From: Nibribacter koreensis
GTDB taxonomy: Bacteria > Bacteroidota > Bacteroidia > Cytophagales > Hymenobacteraceae
NCBI RefSeq assembly: GCF_039541795.1
Contig: NZ_BAABGX010000003.1
Coordinates: 496,001 to 560,000, forward strand
Direction of reading: 5' to 3'
Length of the DNA stretch: 64,000 nt
Positions 16,407 through 23,701 of the stretch are shown in pieces. Position 1 is the stretch's first letter. The number at the start of each line of letters is the position of its first letter. Both the position numbers and the translations under genes were made by a program. The notes below the pieces were generated by a model. That model saw only the letters and a program-made list of their open reading frames with translations. It had not been told where the DNA came from and made no database searches.

Positions 16407-18266
16407 ATGTACAACATTGAAGAGTTGAAAGAAAGTCTTCTTTCAGAGCTCAAAGAAATTGCCGAAAACCTCGGTGTCACCAACTTCAAGAAGCTCAGCA
16501 AGCAAGAATTGGTCTACAAGATTTTAGATCAGCAGGCTGTCACTCCTATTGAAAAACTCCCCAAGAAATATAAAGCGGCCGCTGCACCCGCAGAGGCTGA
16601 AGGCGTAGCCGTGCAACAGGAAGAAGAACTGGTGGAAGCCCTAGCCGAAGCGCCAGTGGCCCTGGTAGCCGAGGAGGCCCGCCCAGCCCAGGTGGCAGAG
16701 CGTCCGGCCCGCGCAGAACGACCTGAGCGCGCACCAAGAGAAGCCCGCGCCCCGCGTGAGCGCACTCCTAAGACAGACGAGGCCCGCGAGCAAAGAGCCG
16801 CCCGCCCAGAGCCCGCCTCTGACAACGCTGAGGCCGCCCCGCGCACCGAAGCCCGCGAGCCGCGCGAGAACCGCATGCAACAGCCGCGTGAGTTCCAGAA
16901 CCGCGAGCCGCGCGAAGGCCAACAGCCACGCGCCCCAAGAGAACAACGTGAACCAAGAGAGCAACGCGAGCCAAGAGAAGCGCAACAACCGCGTGACAAC
17001 AGCAACCGCGAGCCAAGAGACAACAACAACCGTGACCGCGAACCCCGCGACAACCAGTCCAATACCCGCGACAACCAGCAAACCAACCGTCGCGACCAAA
17101 ACCAAAATCAGAACCGCAACCAACAGCAGAACCAGCCTAACTTTAGAGAGTTTGACGGCGTTATTGCCAATGAGGGCGTTCTGGAGTTGATGCAAGACGG
17201 CTACGGCTTCCTGCGTTCTGCTCATTACCATTACCTGGCCAGCCCAGATGATATCTATGTGTCTCCGTCGCAGATCAAATTATTTGGTTTGAAGACCGGT
17301 GATACCGTGAAAGGTACCGTGCGTGCCCCGAAAGAAGGCGAGAAGTACTTCGCTCTTTTGAAAGTGGATTCTGTGAACGGCCGTACTACGGAGGAGATCA
17401 GAGACCGTATTCCATTCCAGCACTTGACGCCTTTGTTCCCAGAGGAGCGCCTGAAACTGACGACCAAGTCAAGCCAATACTCTACCCGCATCATGGACCT
17501 GTTCGCGCCTATTGGTAAAGGACAGCGTGGTTTGATCGTGGCCCAGCCGAAGACTGGTAAAACCGTCTTGCTGAAAGAGATTGCCAACGCCATCACCGAG
17601 AACCATCCAGAAGTATACCTGATGATTCTCTTGATTGATGAGCGCCCGGAAGAGGTAACTGACATGGCCCGTAGCGTAAAAGCCGAGGTGATTGCCTCTA
17701 CCTTTGACGAGCAAGCCGACCGTCACGTAAAAATCTCCAGCATTGTGCTAGACAAAGCCAAGCGCATGGTAGAGTGTGGTCATGATGTAGTGATTCTTTT
17801 GGATTCTATCACGCGTCTGGCCCGTGCTTATAACACCGTGGTGCCATCTTCGGGAAAGATTCTTTCTGGTGGTGTGGATGCCAACGCCTTGCACAAGCCT
17901 AAGCGCTTCTTCGGGGCGGCGCGTAACGTTGAGAACGGTGGTTCATTGACCATCATTGCCACTGCCTTGATTGAGACCGGTTCTAAAATGGACGAAGTGA
18001 TCTTTGAAGAATTCAAAGGTACTGGTAACATGGAACTCCAACTAGACAGAAAACTAGCCAACAAGCGTGTGTACCCTGCCATTGACGTTCCTGCGTCTGG
18101 TACCCGCCGCGAAGACTTGTTGATGGACCGCGACGAACTGAGCCGTGTTTGGATTCTGCGCAAGTTCATGTCTGACATGAACTCTGTAGAAGCCATGGAG
18201 TTCTTGAAAGACCGCATGAAAGGCACCAAGGACAACGACGAGTTCTTAATCTCCATGAACAGCTAG
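16407..18266 (+). CDS. rho: Transcription termination factor Rho with a 200-residue disordered insert
   Basis: Hexameric RNA helicase that ends transcription. Residues 1-45 are the Rho N-terminal domain (IAENLGVTNFKKLSKQELVYKIL). Residues about 46-247 are an insert: first Ala/Glu-rich, then a run of Arg-Glu-Pro-Arg and Gln/Asn units (REPREQREPREAQQPRDN, QNQNQNRNQQQNQPN). Then the RNA-binding cold-shock-like domain (GVLELMQDGYGFLRS, 257-271) and the ATPase with Walker A AQPKTGKT (379-386), DERPEEV (411-417), Walker B VVILLDSITR (461-470) and the R loop TGSKMDEVIFEEFKGTGN. At 619 residues it is about 200 longer than E. coli Rho. Long inserts are known in Bacteroidota Rho and reported to drive condensate formation in Bacteroides. 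Antisense frames over the insert are artefacts of its composition. Confidence 0.98.
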   Translation: MYNIEELKESLLSELKEIAENLGVTNFKKLSKQELVYKILDQQAVTPIEKLPKKYKAAAAPAEAEGVAVQQEEELVEALAEAPVALVAEEARPAQVAERPARAERPERAPREARAPRERTPKTDEAREQRAARPEPASDNAEAAPRTEAREPRENRMQQPREFQNREPREGQQPRAPREQREPREQREPREAQQPRDNSNREPRDNNNRDREPRDNQSNTRDNQQTNRRDQNQNQNRNQQQNQPNFREFDGVIANEGVLELMQDGYGFLRSAHYHYLASPDDIYVSPSQIKLFGLKTGDTVKGTVRAPKEGEKYFALLKVDSVNGRTTEEIRDRIPFQHLTPLFPEERLKLTTKSSQYSTRIMDLFAPIGKGQRGLIVAQPKTGKTVLLKEIANAITENHPEVYLMILLIDERPEEVTDMARSVKAEVIASTFDEQADRHVKISSIVLDKAKRMVECGHDVVILLDSITRLARAYNTVVPSSGKILSGGVDANALHKPKRFFGAARNVENGGSLTIIATALIETGSKMDEVIFEEFKGTGNMELQLDRKLANKRVYPAIDVPASGTRREDLLMDRDELSRVWILRKFMSDMNSVEAMEFLKDRMKGTKDNDEFLISMNS

Positions 18267-18274
18267 TCTTTTTT

Positions 18275-18308
18275 GAGACACAAGACATAAGACGCAAGAC
18301 ACAAGAAG
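18275..18308. repeat. ACAAGACATAAGACGCAAGA word tract
   Basis: Short degenerate repeats of RGACAYAA between the rho stop and its terminator. Related tracts, in both orientations, are at 56081-56100 and 56195-56228. Confidence 0.6.
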
Positions 18309-18316
18309 TTTTGCTG

Positions 18317-18360
18317 AACTAAGAAGGCCTTGCAGAGAAATCTGCAAGGCCTTCTTAGTT
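18317..18360 (+). terminator. rho terminator hairpin (20 bp perfect stem, GAAA loop)
   Basis: AACTAAGAAGGCCTTGCAGA, loop GAAA, exact complement, then TTTTT. Fifty bases past the rho stop. Confidence 0.85.
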
Positions 18361-18370
18361 TTTGGGGTTT

Positions 18371-18410
18371 CCGTTTTTGGTTTGTTTTCTGGAAAATAGG
18401 TTGAAAACGG
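18371..18410. repeat. Family A palindrome, copy 6
   Basis: CCGTTTTTGGTTTGTTTTC, centre TGG, then AAAATAGGTTGAAAACGG; the stem continues outward with TTT/AAA. Directly follows the rho terminator. Confidence 0.85.
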
Positions 18411-18455
18411 AAAAAGTGAGATTAATGTCTAAGGACTTATAGTATATTCGGTTAG

Positions 18456-18532
18456 GTTATTCGGCTTATTTGTCATTTTTGACAATTAACCGGATATTTT
18501 GATGCACCCATAGTGCAGATAAGCCGAATAAC
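18456..18532. repeat. Nested cruciform: 14 bp inverted repeat with two inner hairpins
   Basis: GTTATTCGGCTTAT (18456-18469) pairs exactly with ATAAGCCGAATAAC (18519-18532). Between them are TTGTCA-TTT-TTGACAA-like and TGCAC-CCATA-GTGCA hairpins. The left end reads GTTAGGTTATT. Such multi-hairpin layout recalls folded single-strand recombination sites, but this is inference. Confidence 0.7.
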
Positions 18533-18547
18533 TCCGTTTATACAGTA

Positions 18548-18557
18548 GTTAGGGGTA
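18548..18557 (+). repeat. Left copy of a 10 bp inverted repeat flanking the small gene
   Basis: GTTAGGGGTA, complementary to TACCCCTAAC at 18946-18955. The pair brackets the small secreted-protein gene. Confidence 0.6.
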
Positions 18558-18575
18558 ATTTAAATTATAGATTCA

Positions 18576-18944
18576 ATGAAATTAATAATAGGTACTCTAC
18601 TAATCTCATTGAAATTGTTTGGACAAGATAGCTCCACTTTTCATCAGAAGGATGCTTTCATGTTCAGCAACAAATATGTCTTTTATGAAAATGGCACTTT
18701 CAAACATTATTATAGTACTGATGACGGGCAATTGTGGTACGGGGTTGGAAAGTATTTCGACAAGGGGAGGGAAAGAACACTAAAATTTGGAGAAGCAGAT
18801 ACTAATTTTAAGTTAGAATATGGACTCGTTCACTACGAAACAGGTATTGAAAGAATAATGATTAAGAAAAGAAGAACGTTTATCTCCACCGACTACCACA
18901 ATACCACAACCAAAGAAAAAGTAACTTTTGTTGAGAAAAAATAA
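18576..18944 (+). CDS. Small secreted protein of unknown function, cassette-like gene
   Basis: 122 residues with a short signal peptide (MKLIIGTLLISLKLFGQDSS). The body alternates aromatic and polar residues (NKYVFYENGTFKHYYSTDDG, QLWYGVGKYFDKGRERTLKF), suggesting a small beta-sheet domain; I do not recognise it. It is markedly AT-richer than rho and DUF2200 beside it, and it is closely bracketed by a 10 bp inverted repeat, with a nested cruciform on the left and an attC-like folded sequence on the right. That arrangement looks like a single-gene cassette acquired by recombination. The ATG at 18576 is the only start that gives the signal peptide. Confidence 0.7.
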   Translation: MKLIIGTLLISLKLFGQDSSTFHQKDAFMFSNKYVFYENGTFKHYYSTDDGQLWYGVGKYFDKGRERTLKFGEADTNFKLEYGLVHYETGIERIMIKKRRTFISTDYHNTTTKEKVTFVEKK

Positions 18945-18945
18945 C

Positions 18946-19018
18946 TACCCCTAACAACAGCTAAACGTCAGCCTTCGGCCGACGGCCTCGCCCGTCGTTT
19001 AGCTTAGTACGTTATAAC
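18946..19018. repeat. attC-like folded sequence
   Basis: After the small gene comes TACCCCTAACAACAGCTAAACG, split here as CTAACAAC and AGCTAAACG, then inner hairpins CGTCAGCC-TTC-GGCCGACG and GACGG-CCTCGC-CCGTC, then CGTTTAGCT and GTTATAAC. Arms AGCTAAACG (18959-18967) and CGTTTAGCT (18996-19004) pair exactly. The CTAACAA start right after an ORF, central hairpin and GTTA end are the layout of integron attC sites; the consensus match is partial. Confidence 0.5.
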
Positions 19019-19098
19019 TTAATCAATACAAGTTAAGCTGTGAGATTGAATGAAACTTCAATAGTATAGAAGGGAAATTCAACAAAGAATACCATACA

Positions 19099-19458
19099 AT
19101 GACTACAACCCCTGAACACGACGCCAAAATAGCGAGATTAACCTTTGCCTCGGTCTATCCGCATTATGTGACCAAAGTAGAAAAGAAAGGCAGAACCAAA
19201 GAAGAACTGCACCAAGTGATTGAATGGCTAACGGGCTATGCAGAGAAAGAACTGCAAGAACAGATTGACCAAAAAGTGGCGTTTATAACCTTTTTTCAAA
19301 ACGCCAAGCTTAACCCAAACGCGCATCTCATTACTGGCGTCATCTGCGGCTACAGAGTAGAAGAAATTGAGAACCCATTAACGCAACAAGTTCGGTATTT
19401 AGACAAGTTGGTTGATGAACTAGCTAAGGGGAAGAAGCTAGAGAAGATTCTGAGATAG
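19099..19458 (+). CDS. DUF2200 domain-containing protein
   Basis: 119 residues, a complete DUF2200 protein by its strongly conserved sequence HDAKIARLTFASVYPHYVTK, KKGRTKEELHQVIEWLTGY, VAFITFFQNAKLNPNAHLIT and GVICGYRVEEIENPL. The family is small, cytoplasmic and mostly helical; no activity is established. It stands alone, reading toward a lipoprotein gene on the other strand with a 26 bp gap. The start MTTTPEHDAKI gives the usual family N-terminus. Confidence 0.92.
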   Translation: MTTTPEHDAKIARLTFASVYPHYVTKVEKKGRTKEELHQVIEWLTGYAEKELQEQIDQKVAFITFFQNAKLNPNAHLITGVICGYRVEEIENPLTQQVRYLDKLVDELAKGKKLEKILR

Positions 19459-19484
19459 GCGTAAGGACAACCATCAATATTACA

Positions 19485-20081
19485 TCACCCACCAAAACTC
19501 CCGTACCGCACCGCTTTCTTCTGGCTGGGGTCATACACCAACAAACGGCCGTCTTCTTTGCCTAACAAGTACTTAAACCCAATAGCCGAAGGATTGGCCT
19601 GAATGGTTCTAAAAGTAGTCAAAGAAACGAAGGACGTATCTGCGCGCATGGACGCCGGAATGGCAGGCGTCACGAAATCATCTGGCTGGACGAACTCCTC
19701 CATGCGGCGTAAAATGTAGGCTTCGCGGTCGGTTCTGGAAGCGGTGGGCGTTTTCATTTCATACACCATGGCGGCCTCTAAGTCTGCGGCGGGAAACTGC
19801 TCTTCATAAATCTTCTGCCCGTCTATGGAGGTAATGGTAAACAGCACCTTGCCATTTGTAATAGAGTCGCCGGTGAGGACCAGTCTAAAATAATCTGGCT
19901 GGGTAGTGGAGGAAAATGTATGCGTACGCTGCACGATTTTCAATACCGGGGCTTTGCCTCTTTTGCCTCCTGGTGTTGTTTCTAAAACTTCTGATTGGGT
20001 AGTATTGGTAGCGGTTTCTTGGGCGGCTGGTTCACAAGCAACCAGCAGTGACAAAAGGCAAACAAAGGGAAGGGTACGCAT
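19485..20081 (-). CDS. Lipoprotein of unknown function
   Basis: 198 residues beginning MRTLPFVCLLSLLVACEPAA, a good lipoprotein signal with lipobox LVAC. A Thr/Gln/Glu-rich linker precedes a domain with VLKIVQRTHTFSSTTQPDYF, RLVLTGDSITNGKVLFTI, and a C-terminal GFKYLLGKEDGRLLVYDPSQ. No enzyme motif is seen. It ends 26 bp from the convergent DUF2200 gene and begins 58 bp past the UbiA-like gene on the same strand, so it may be the last gene of that transcript. Function unknown. Confidence 0.82.
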   Translation of the reverse strand: MRTLPFVCLLSLLVACEPAAQETATNTTQSEVLETTPGGKRGKAPVLKIVQRTHTFSSTTQPDYFRLVLTGDSITNGKVLFTITSIDGQKIYEEQFPAADLEAAMVYEMKTPTASRTDREAYILRRMEEFVQPDDFVTPAIPASMRADTSFVSLTTFRTIQANPSAIGFKYLLGKEDGRLLVYDPSQKKAVRYGSFGG

Positions 20082-20138
20082 ACAAAGGAAGCTAGGTAAA
20101 GAAGCATGTACGCAGTTGGAGCGTGGCTGTTTACCGGT

Positions 20139-21023
20139 TTAGCCCAAGTGCCAGATTTGCCAAGCCAGAATAAGCACGAAGGTAAAGCTCATGCTTAGGC
20201 TAGAGACCTTGTTCATCTGCATGGTATGCTCAAAATCTGCCGTATTGGCGTCTTTCTTAACTTTTAACACCCAGCGCATGAAAACCAAAATCACCGGGAA
20301 AGTGCCCAGCAGAAACAAGAGACTGTGCATGTTCTGGCCTCTCAGGAAATAAGTGTAAAGCAAGGCGCTGGTGGCTAGCAACATACTAATGCCCGCAAAT
20401 AGAAACGTACCCGTCAGGCCTAAAAGGAGGCTCAACGTTACATCACCGCGGCGGGCGTCTTCCTGGTGCTGGTACACTTGCGTGAGTGGGTAAGAGCCGC
20501 ACAAGAAAAGAGAACTTACCAAGGCCAACAGCAGATTGGTATAGTCTTGAACCTCTTCTAAAGGCACGCCACTGCCCACCTGCACCATCAAAAACGTGAA
20601 TGCCCCCTGAAAAAGCACCACCACCACCGTACTCAGAAAAGGGTATTTCTTCAACCTGATGCCCTCATAACTGTAGGCCTTGGACACCAGCAAATACACC
20701 AGCACCATCACCGCAAATTGCCAGGAAAGGACCAAAGACAACCCCAAAGCCAGCACATCAAACGCCAACACCAGCCAATACAAAGACTCCGTGACCTGCG
20801 GCGGATTCTTAAGACCTCCAATGCTGCCCTCGTCACGGTCATAGTAAGAGTTGTAACCATTGCTGGCCGGGTACACCAATAAATGCAGAATGAAGAACAC
20901 AGCCGCTGCGCGCCAGACAGACACATTAGGCGTGGCACTTAAAGCAAACCAGAAAATGGGCATCAAGAACAGCGAGAACGGGATGCGCAACAGCCGCCAG
21001 GCGCTAGACAGGGATGGGTTCAT
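20139..21023 (-). CDS. UbiA-family prenyltransferase-like membrane protein
   Basis: 294 residues with eight to nine hydrophobic helices. The first Asp-rich motif of UbiA enzymes is recognisable as SNGYNSYYDRDEGSIGG (54-70: N, then D62, D64), and the second as YQHQEDARRGDVTL (184-197: D189, D194). UbiA enzymes transfer a prenyl chain to an aromatic or other acceptor in the membrane (quinones, hemes, chlorophylls, archaeal lipids). The gene follows a membrane-anchored methyltransferase with a 9 bp gap, so the two probably act in one pathway; no quinone or heme gene is nearby to name it. The start MNPSLSSAWRLLRIPFSLF fits. Confidence 0.85.
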   Translation of the reverse strand: MNPSLSSAWRLLRIPFSLFLMPIFWFALSATPNVSVWRAAAVFFILHLLVYPASNGYNSYYDRDEGSIGGLKNPPQVTESLYWLVLAFDVLALGLSLVLSWQFAVMVLVYLLVSKAYSYEGIRLKKYPFLSTVVVVLFQGAFTFLMVQVGSGVPLEEVQDYTNLLLALVSSLFLCGSYPLTQVYQHQEDARRGDVTLSLLLGLTGTFLFAGISMLLATSALLYTYFLRGQNMHSLLFLLGTFPVILVFMRWVLKVKKDANTADFEHTMQMNKVSSLSMSFTFVLILAWQIWHLG

Positions 21024-21032
21024 GGAAGCAGT

Positions 21033-21815
21033 TTACGAAGGATAGCCTATTAAATACAACACGCCCGTGCCGCTCCAGTGCTTGGCCCGGCCAATCTGCC
21101 AGGTATAGTGCGGCGCGTCTAACTTCTGGACCATGGCGTGCAGGTGCTCTGGGGTATACATGCGCAAGATAGAGACCGTCCCGTCCCATACTACCCCCAA
21201 CGGAATCAACGGCACCAAATAGGTAAAGAAAAGTCGGCTCCAGGTAAAGGGCCTGATGAACGGGGTAATCAAGAGAATTACCCACGGAAACACCAACCAG
21301 ACCAGCAGCAACTCATGCCACTTCTTGCTGGCGCCCTCAAAGACCCCAATGCCTTGGTTCTGGCGCACGGCGTCCTGCAAAATCTTCTGCGCCATCTCAG
21401 GCCTAAAATGATGGAACGCTGAAAACACCGTTCTGAACCCTATTAACGCTACCGGCACCGCTGTGGCATCTACTTCCTCCTCAGCATACGTAATAGCACC
21501 CTTTGACTGCGCCTGCAGAAACTGATAAGCCTCTACATTCGGGAATTTGTCTGTGACGGTGATGTTGATGGGCTGACCGCTTTGCTTTTCCAGTTCCTCC
21601 CAAATTTGCAGAATGCCACCGCCTGCACCCGCGCACAAGTCAATGATTTTACTTTGATTGGTTTGCCTCAGTGCTTTTAACAACAAGGGCACTATTGGTT
21701 TGTAAATGCCCAGCGCCGTAATCAAGAACCGTAACACATCCATCATGCCCTGTCTCACCATATGCGGAAACCACGCCTGGTCTTCCAGTTCCATCAAGTG
21801 CCAGCGGTGTTTCAT
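21033..21815 (-). CDS. Class I SAM-dependent methyltransferase with a C-terminal membrane region
   Basis: 260 residues. The SAM-binding motif I is IIDLCAGAGGGILQIW (about 57-72), followed by NITVTDKFPNVEAYQ (acidic post-I residue D) and FRTVFSAFHHF (motif II/III region). After about residue 165 it departs from the standard fold: LLLVWLVFPWVILLITPFI and LFFTYLVPLIPLGVVWDGTV look like two membrane helices, and the chain ends with a soluble tail. The substrate is therefore probably a lipid. It precedes the UbiA-like gene by 9 bp in one transcript. The start MKHRWHLMELEDQAWFP is the first in-frame ATG. Confidence 0.85.
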   Translation of the reverse strand: MKHRWHLMELEDQAWFPHMVRQGMMDVLRFLITALGIYKPIVPLLLKALRQTNQSKIIDLCAGAGGGILQIWEELEKQSGQPINITVTDKFPNVEAYQFLQAQSKGAITYAEEEVDATAVPVALIGFRTVFSAFHHFRPEMAQKILQDAVRQNQGIGVFEGASKKWHELLLVWLVFPWVILLITPFIRPFTWSRLFFTYLVPLIPLGVVWDGTVSILRMYTPEHLHAMVQKLDAPHYTWQIGRAKHWSGTGVLYLIGYPS

Positions 21816-21902
21816 GAGGAGATTGAACAGGATGTAATGTATGCGTAATGGGAGAGTTTGAAGTAAGGCAATTTATAGGTGATAAGTAAAAACCGGAGGA
21901 AT

Positions 21903-21940
21903 TGTTTTTAGCCTGTTTTCTGGAAAATAGCCTAAAAACA
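21903..21940. repeat. Family A palindrome, copy 7
   Basis: TGTTTTTAGCCTGTTTTC, centre TGG, then AAAATAGCCTAAAAACA. About 90 bp upstream of the methyltransferase start. Confidence 0.85.
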
Positions 21941-21964
21941 GCTCCAACTTTTGCCTGATTTCTG

Positions 21965-22082
21965 GCGCAAGTTTTCAACTAATGATTACCATCATGCAAG
22001 TTTTTCAACACTCGGTCCTTCCTTCAAAGTCCTACGCAAGTTGAAAACTTGCGATATAGGTAGCTCCAAGTTATAAACTTGA
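21965..22082. repeat. Array of CAAGTT...AACTTG palindromes, copy 1
   Basis: Four units: GCGCAAGTTTTCAACTAA (21966), GCAAGTTTTTCAACA (21996), CTACGCAAGTTGAAAACTTG (22032) and CCAAGTTATAAACTTG (22066). The same four-unit series, in the same order, is at 60897-61009. Confidence 0.75.
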
Positions 22083-22091
22083 AGCAGGGAT

Positions 22092-22177
22092 AGTCAATTA
22101 CATCTTCACATTTCCAAATTTTCACATCTATCCCAATAGCACATTAAACTTTCAGCACATTCAAGCCATTCACTCAT
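22092..22177. repeat. Word tract of the AATGTGCTAATG family (minus orientation)
   Basis: CACATTTCCAAATTTTCACA, then AGCACATTAAACTTTCAGCAC: reverse complement of the words GTGCTAAT, GTGCTGA and GATTTGGAAAT seen at 32175 and 61590. Confidence 0.55.
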
Positions 22178-22178
22178 T

Positions 22179-22217
22179 AAAAAAGCCCGCCGTGTACAAA
22201 GACAGAGCGGGCTTTTT
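22179..22217 (-). terminator. Terminator hairpin after the lipocalin-like gene
   Basis: AAAAAGCCCGC pairs with GCGGGCTTTTT; A- and T-runs on both sides allow use from either strand. Seventeen bp past the stop at 22235. Confidence 0.8.
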
Positions 22218-22234
22218 ATGTGTGGGCTTTTTAA

Positions 22235-22660
22235 TTATTCGGCTTCCATTTCAAGGGTAGAGCCGTCTGGGGCTTGTAGCTTCAAGTCGTTTTTAGAAAG
22301 CTCCGTTACCGTGAAGTTCTCGCTTACGTTGTTGTTGGCGTAGGTAAGGCTCAAGGTCTTGGTGCTGGCGTCATAGGTCCAGGTACCGTTGGCCGACTGG
22401 CTGTTAGATGTCTGTGTAAAGTTACCGTTGGCAAAGAACTGGATCTGCTCTTCTTTCTCGGCAGAGGTCAGCTTGTCTTTGTCGCCGGCAGCGGTGGTTT
22501 CCTTGTCAGCTTTCCAGATTTTGCTGGTAGTGCCAGAAATCATGCTGGAGTCACCGCCTTCGTTTTTCTTGTCGCCGCAGCTAAACGTGAACGCCGTAAA
22601 GGTAAGGGCCATCACCAAGGTGAGTAGTTTTGTGAAGTTTGATGCAATTGACTTTTTCAT
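22235..22660 (-). CDS. Lipocalin-like lipoprotein
   Basis: From the ATG at 22660 the product is 141 residues, MKKSIASNFTKLLTLVMALT followed by FTAFTFSCGDKK, a lipoprotein signal with the Cys after FTFS. The mature part has the short Bacteroidota lipocalin-like pattern: SGTTSKIWKADKE, IQFFANGNFTQTSNSQSANG, TWTYDASTKTLSLTYAN and VTELSKNDLKLQA. Such proteins are exposed at the outer or inner membrane; ligand unknown. The longer frame from 22693 adds a Thr/His-rich leader and is rejected. It has a clear terminator. Confidence 0.85.
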   Translation of the reverse strand: MKKSIASNFTKLLTLVMALTFTAFTFSCGDKKNEGGDSSMISGTTSKIWKADKETTAAGDKDKLTSAEKEEQIQFFANGNFTQTSNSQSANGTWTYDASTKTLSLTYANNNVSENFTVTELSKNDLKLQAPDGSTLEMEAE

Positions 22661-22861
22661 AGTTGTTGGGTTGTGGTTTCTAGTTGTATGCAAGCTTGCG
22701 TAATTGGCAAACTGAGATACTACTTACGTGGTATTTACCGCACAGTTCTACTAAATAAATCTAACAAAGGACGTGTGCATTCGTAAGAAAAGAAGTGTAA
22801 ACCAGTAGGCTATCATCAAGGCGCGCGCTGGATAACTACGTACTAAACTAGAAATACAACT

Positions 22862-23155
22862 ATGGGACTGTTTGATTTTTTAAAGAAAGGCGAAGAAAAG
22901 CCGGCCGCAAAGCCAGCCGCCAATAATGACTTTTTCAAGAATAACCCCAACGTGGCCCAAACACCGGCGGCAGGGGCGGCGGCTAATCCAGCCACTGAAT
23001 ACTATACCGTTCAGAGCGGTGACTCTCTGTCTAAAATAGCCAAGCACGTGTACGGCGACGCCCAGCAGTGGCACAAAATACACCAAGCCAATACAGACCA
23101 GGTTAAGGATCCTAACTTGATCCACCCAGGTCAAAAGTTAATCATTCCTAGATAG
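22862..23155 (+). CDS. LysM-domain protein (YgaU/Kbp-like, cytoplasmic)
   Basis: 97 residues. The start MGLFDFLKKGEEKPAAKPAA has no signal peptide, followed by a Pro/Ala/Asn-rich linker and one LysM module (YYTVQSGDSLSKIAKHVYGD then QQWHKIHQANTDQVKDPNLI and HPGQKLIIP). The G-D-A-x-x-W form of LysM is the one found in the E. coli potassium-binding protein Kbp, which pairs a BON domain with LysM; here the BON domain is missing. The lack of export signal argues against a cell-wall role. A terminator hairpin follows. Confidence 0.88.
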   Translation: MGLFDFLKKGEEKPAAKPAANNDFFKNNPNVAQTPAAGAAANPATEYYTVQSGDSLSKIAKHVYGDAQQWHKIHQANTDQVKDPNLIHPGQKLIIPR

Positions 23156-23192
23156 CAAGACATTCAAAAAGCTTCTTTGTAGGTTTGTTTGG

Positions 23193-23229
23193 AAAAAGAG
23201 TTTCGGTGTGAGCACTGAGGCTCTTTTTT
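23193..23229 (+). terminator. Terminator after the LysM gene
   Basis: AAAAAGAG pairs with CTCTTTTT, enclosing CGGTG / CACTG; a run of seven T follows. Confidence 0.7.
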
Positions 23230-23255
23230 TATGCCCTGCCTTAAGTGCTAACAAA

Positions 23256-23303
23256 AGAGCCGTTTTTGGTCTGTTTTCCAGAAAACAGACCAAAAACGGC
23301 TCT
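23256..23303. repeat. Family A palindrome, copy 8 (stem extended by AGAG/CTCT)
   Basis: AGAGCCGTTTTTGGTCTGTT and on, centre CAG, perfect complement back to CTCT. Lies between the convergent LysM and GNAT genes. Confidence 0.92.
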
Positions 23304-23330
23304 CACTATTCTACAAGACGTGTGCTCTGC

Positions 23331-23597
23331 TTACGCCTGCGGATTCTTCTTTAAGTAGGTGGCCACGGCGGTGCAGGTAGCGCGTACCTCAAAACCGTTT
23401 TGTTTGGCGTGGTCCAGGCCGTGTTGAATCAGTTCTCCGGCCAGGCCTTTGCCGCGGTATTGGTCCTCAATGTAGGTATGCTGAAAATCCATCACCTTGT
23501 CTGCTGGCAGGGCGTAGGCCAGTTCGCCAATCTCCTGGTTGTCCATATAGGCAGTGAACTGCTGGTTTTCTGTGTCGTGTTTTATATCTAAGGCCAT
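23331..23597 (-). CDS. GNAT-type N-acetyltransferase (NATD1-like)
   Basis: 88 residues, the short N-acetyltransferase fold (YjdJ/NATD1 type). The acetyl-CoA motif is QYRGKGLAGELIQHGLDHAK, preceded by the strand KVMDFQHTYIED and followed by VRATCTAVATYLKKNP. Family members have the conserved H-T-x-V/I-x-x-x-x-R-G-x-G and C-x-x-V-x-x-Y-x-x-x-x-P patterns, all visible. Substrate unknown. It is a free-standing gene just before acs; the start MALDIKHDTENQQF is the first ATG. Confidence 0.9.
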   Translation of the reverse strand: MALDIKHDTENQQFTAYMDNQEIGELAYALPADKVMDFQHTYIEDQYRGKGLAGELIQHGLDHAKQNGFEVRATCTAVATYLKKNPQA

Positions 23598-23701
23598 GAT
23601 AGGGTAGTTTAAATGGAAAGATGTTCCTGCTTGTACCCTGTTTCAGGTAAAAGGTTAGCCCATGGGGTATAGGTGGCCCAGGCGAGGAAGAAAAAAGGAG
23701 C

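Noticed and set aside
16529..17231. Long minus-strand frames opposite the Rho insert
   Set aside because: The low-complexity Arg/Glu/Gln coding repeats create open antisense frames; no independent signal.
21965..22082. Regularly spaced short repeats suggesting a CRISPR array
   Set aside because: The units are short palindromes of different sequence with irregular spacing and no cas gene; not a CRISPR.
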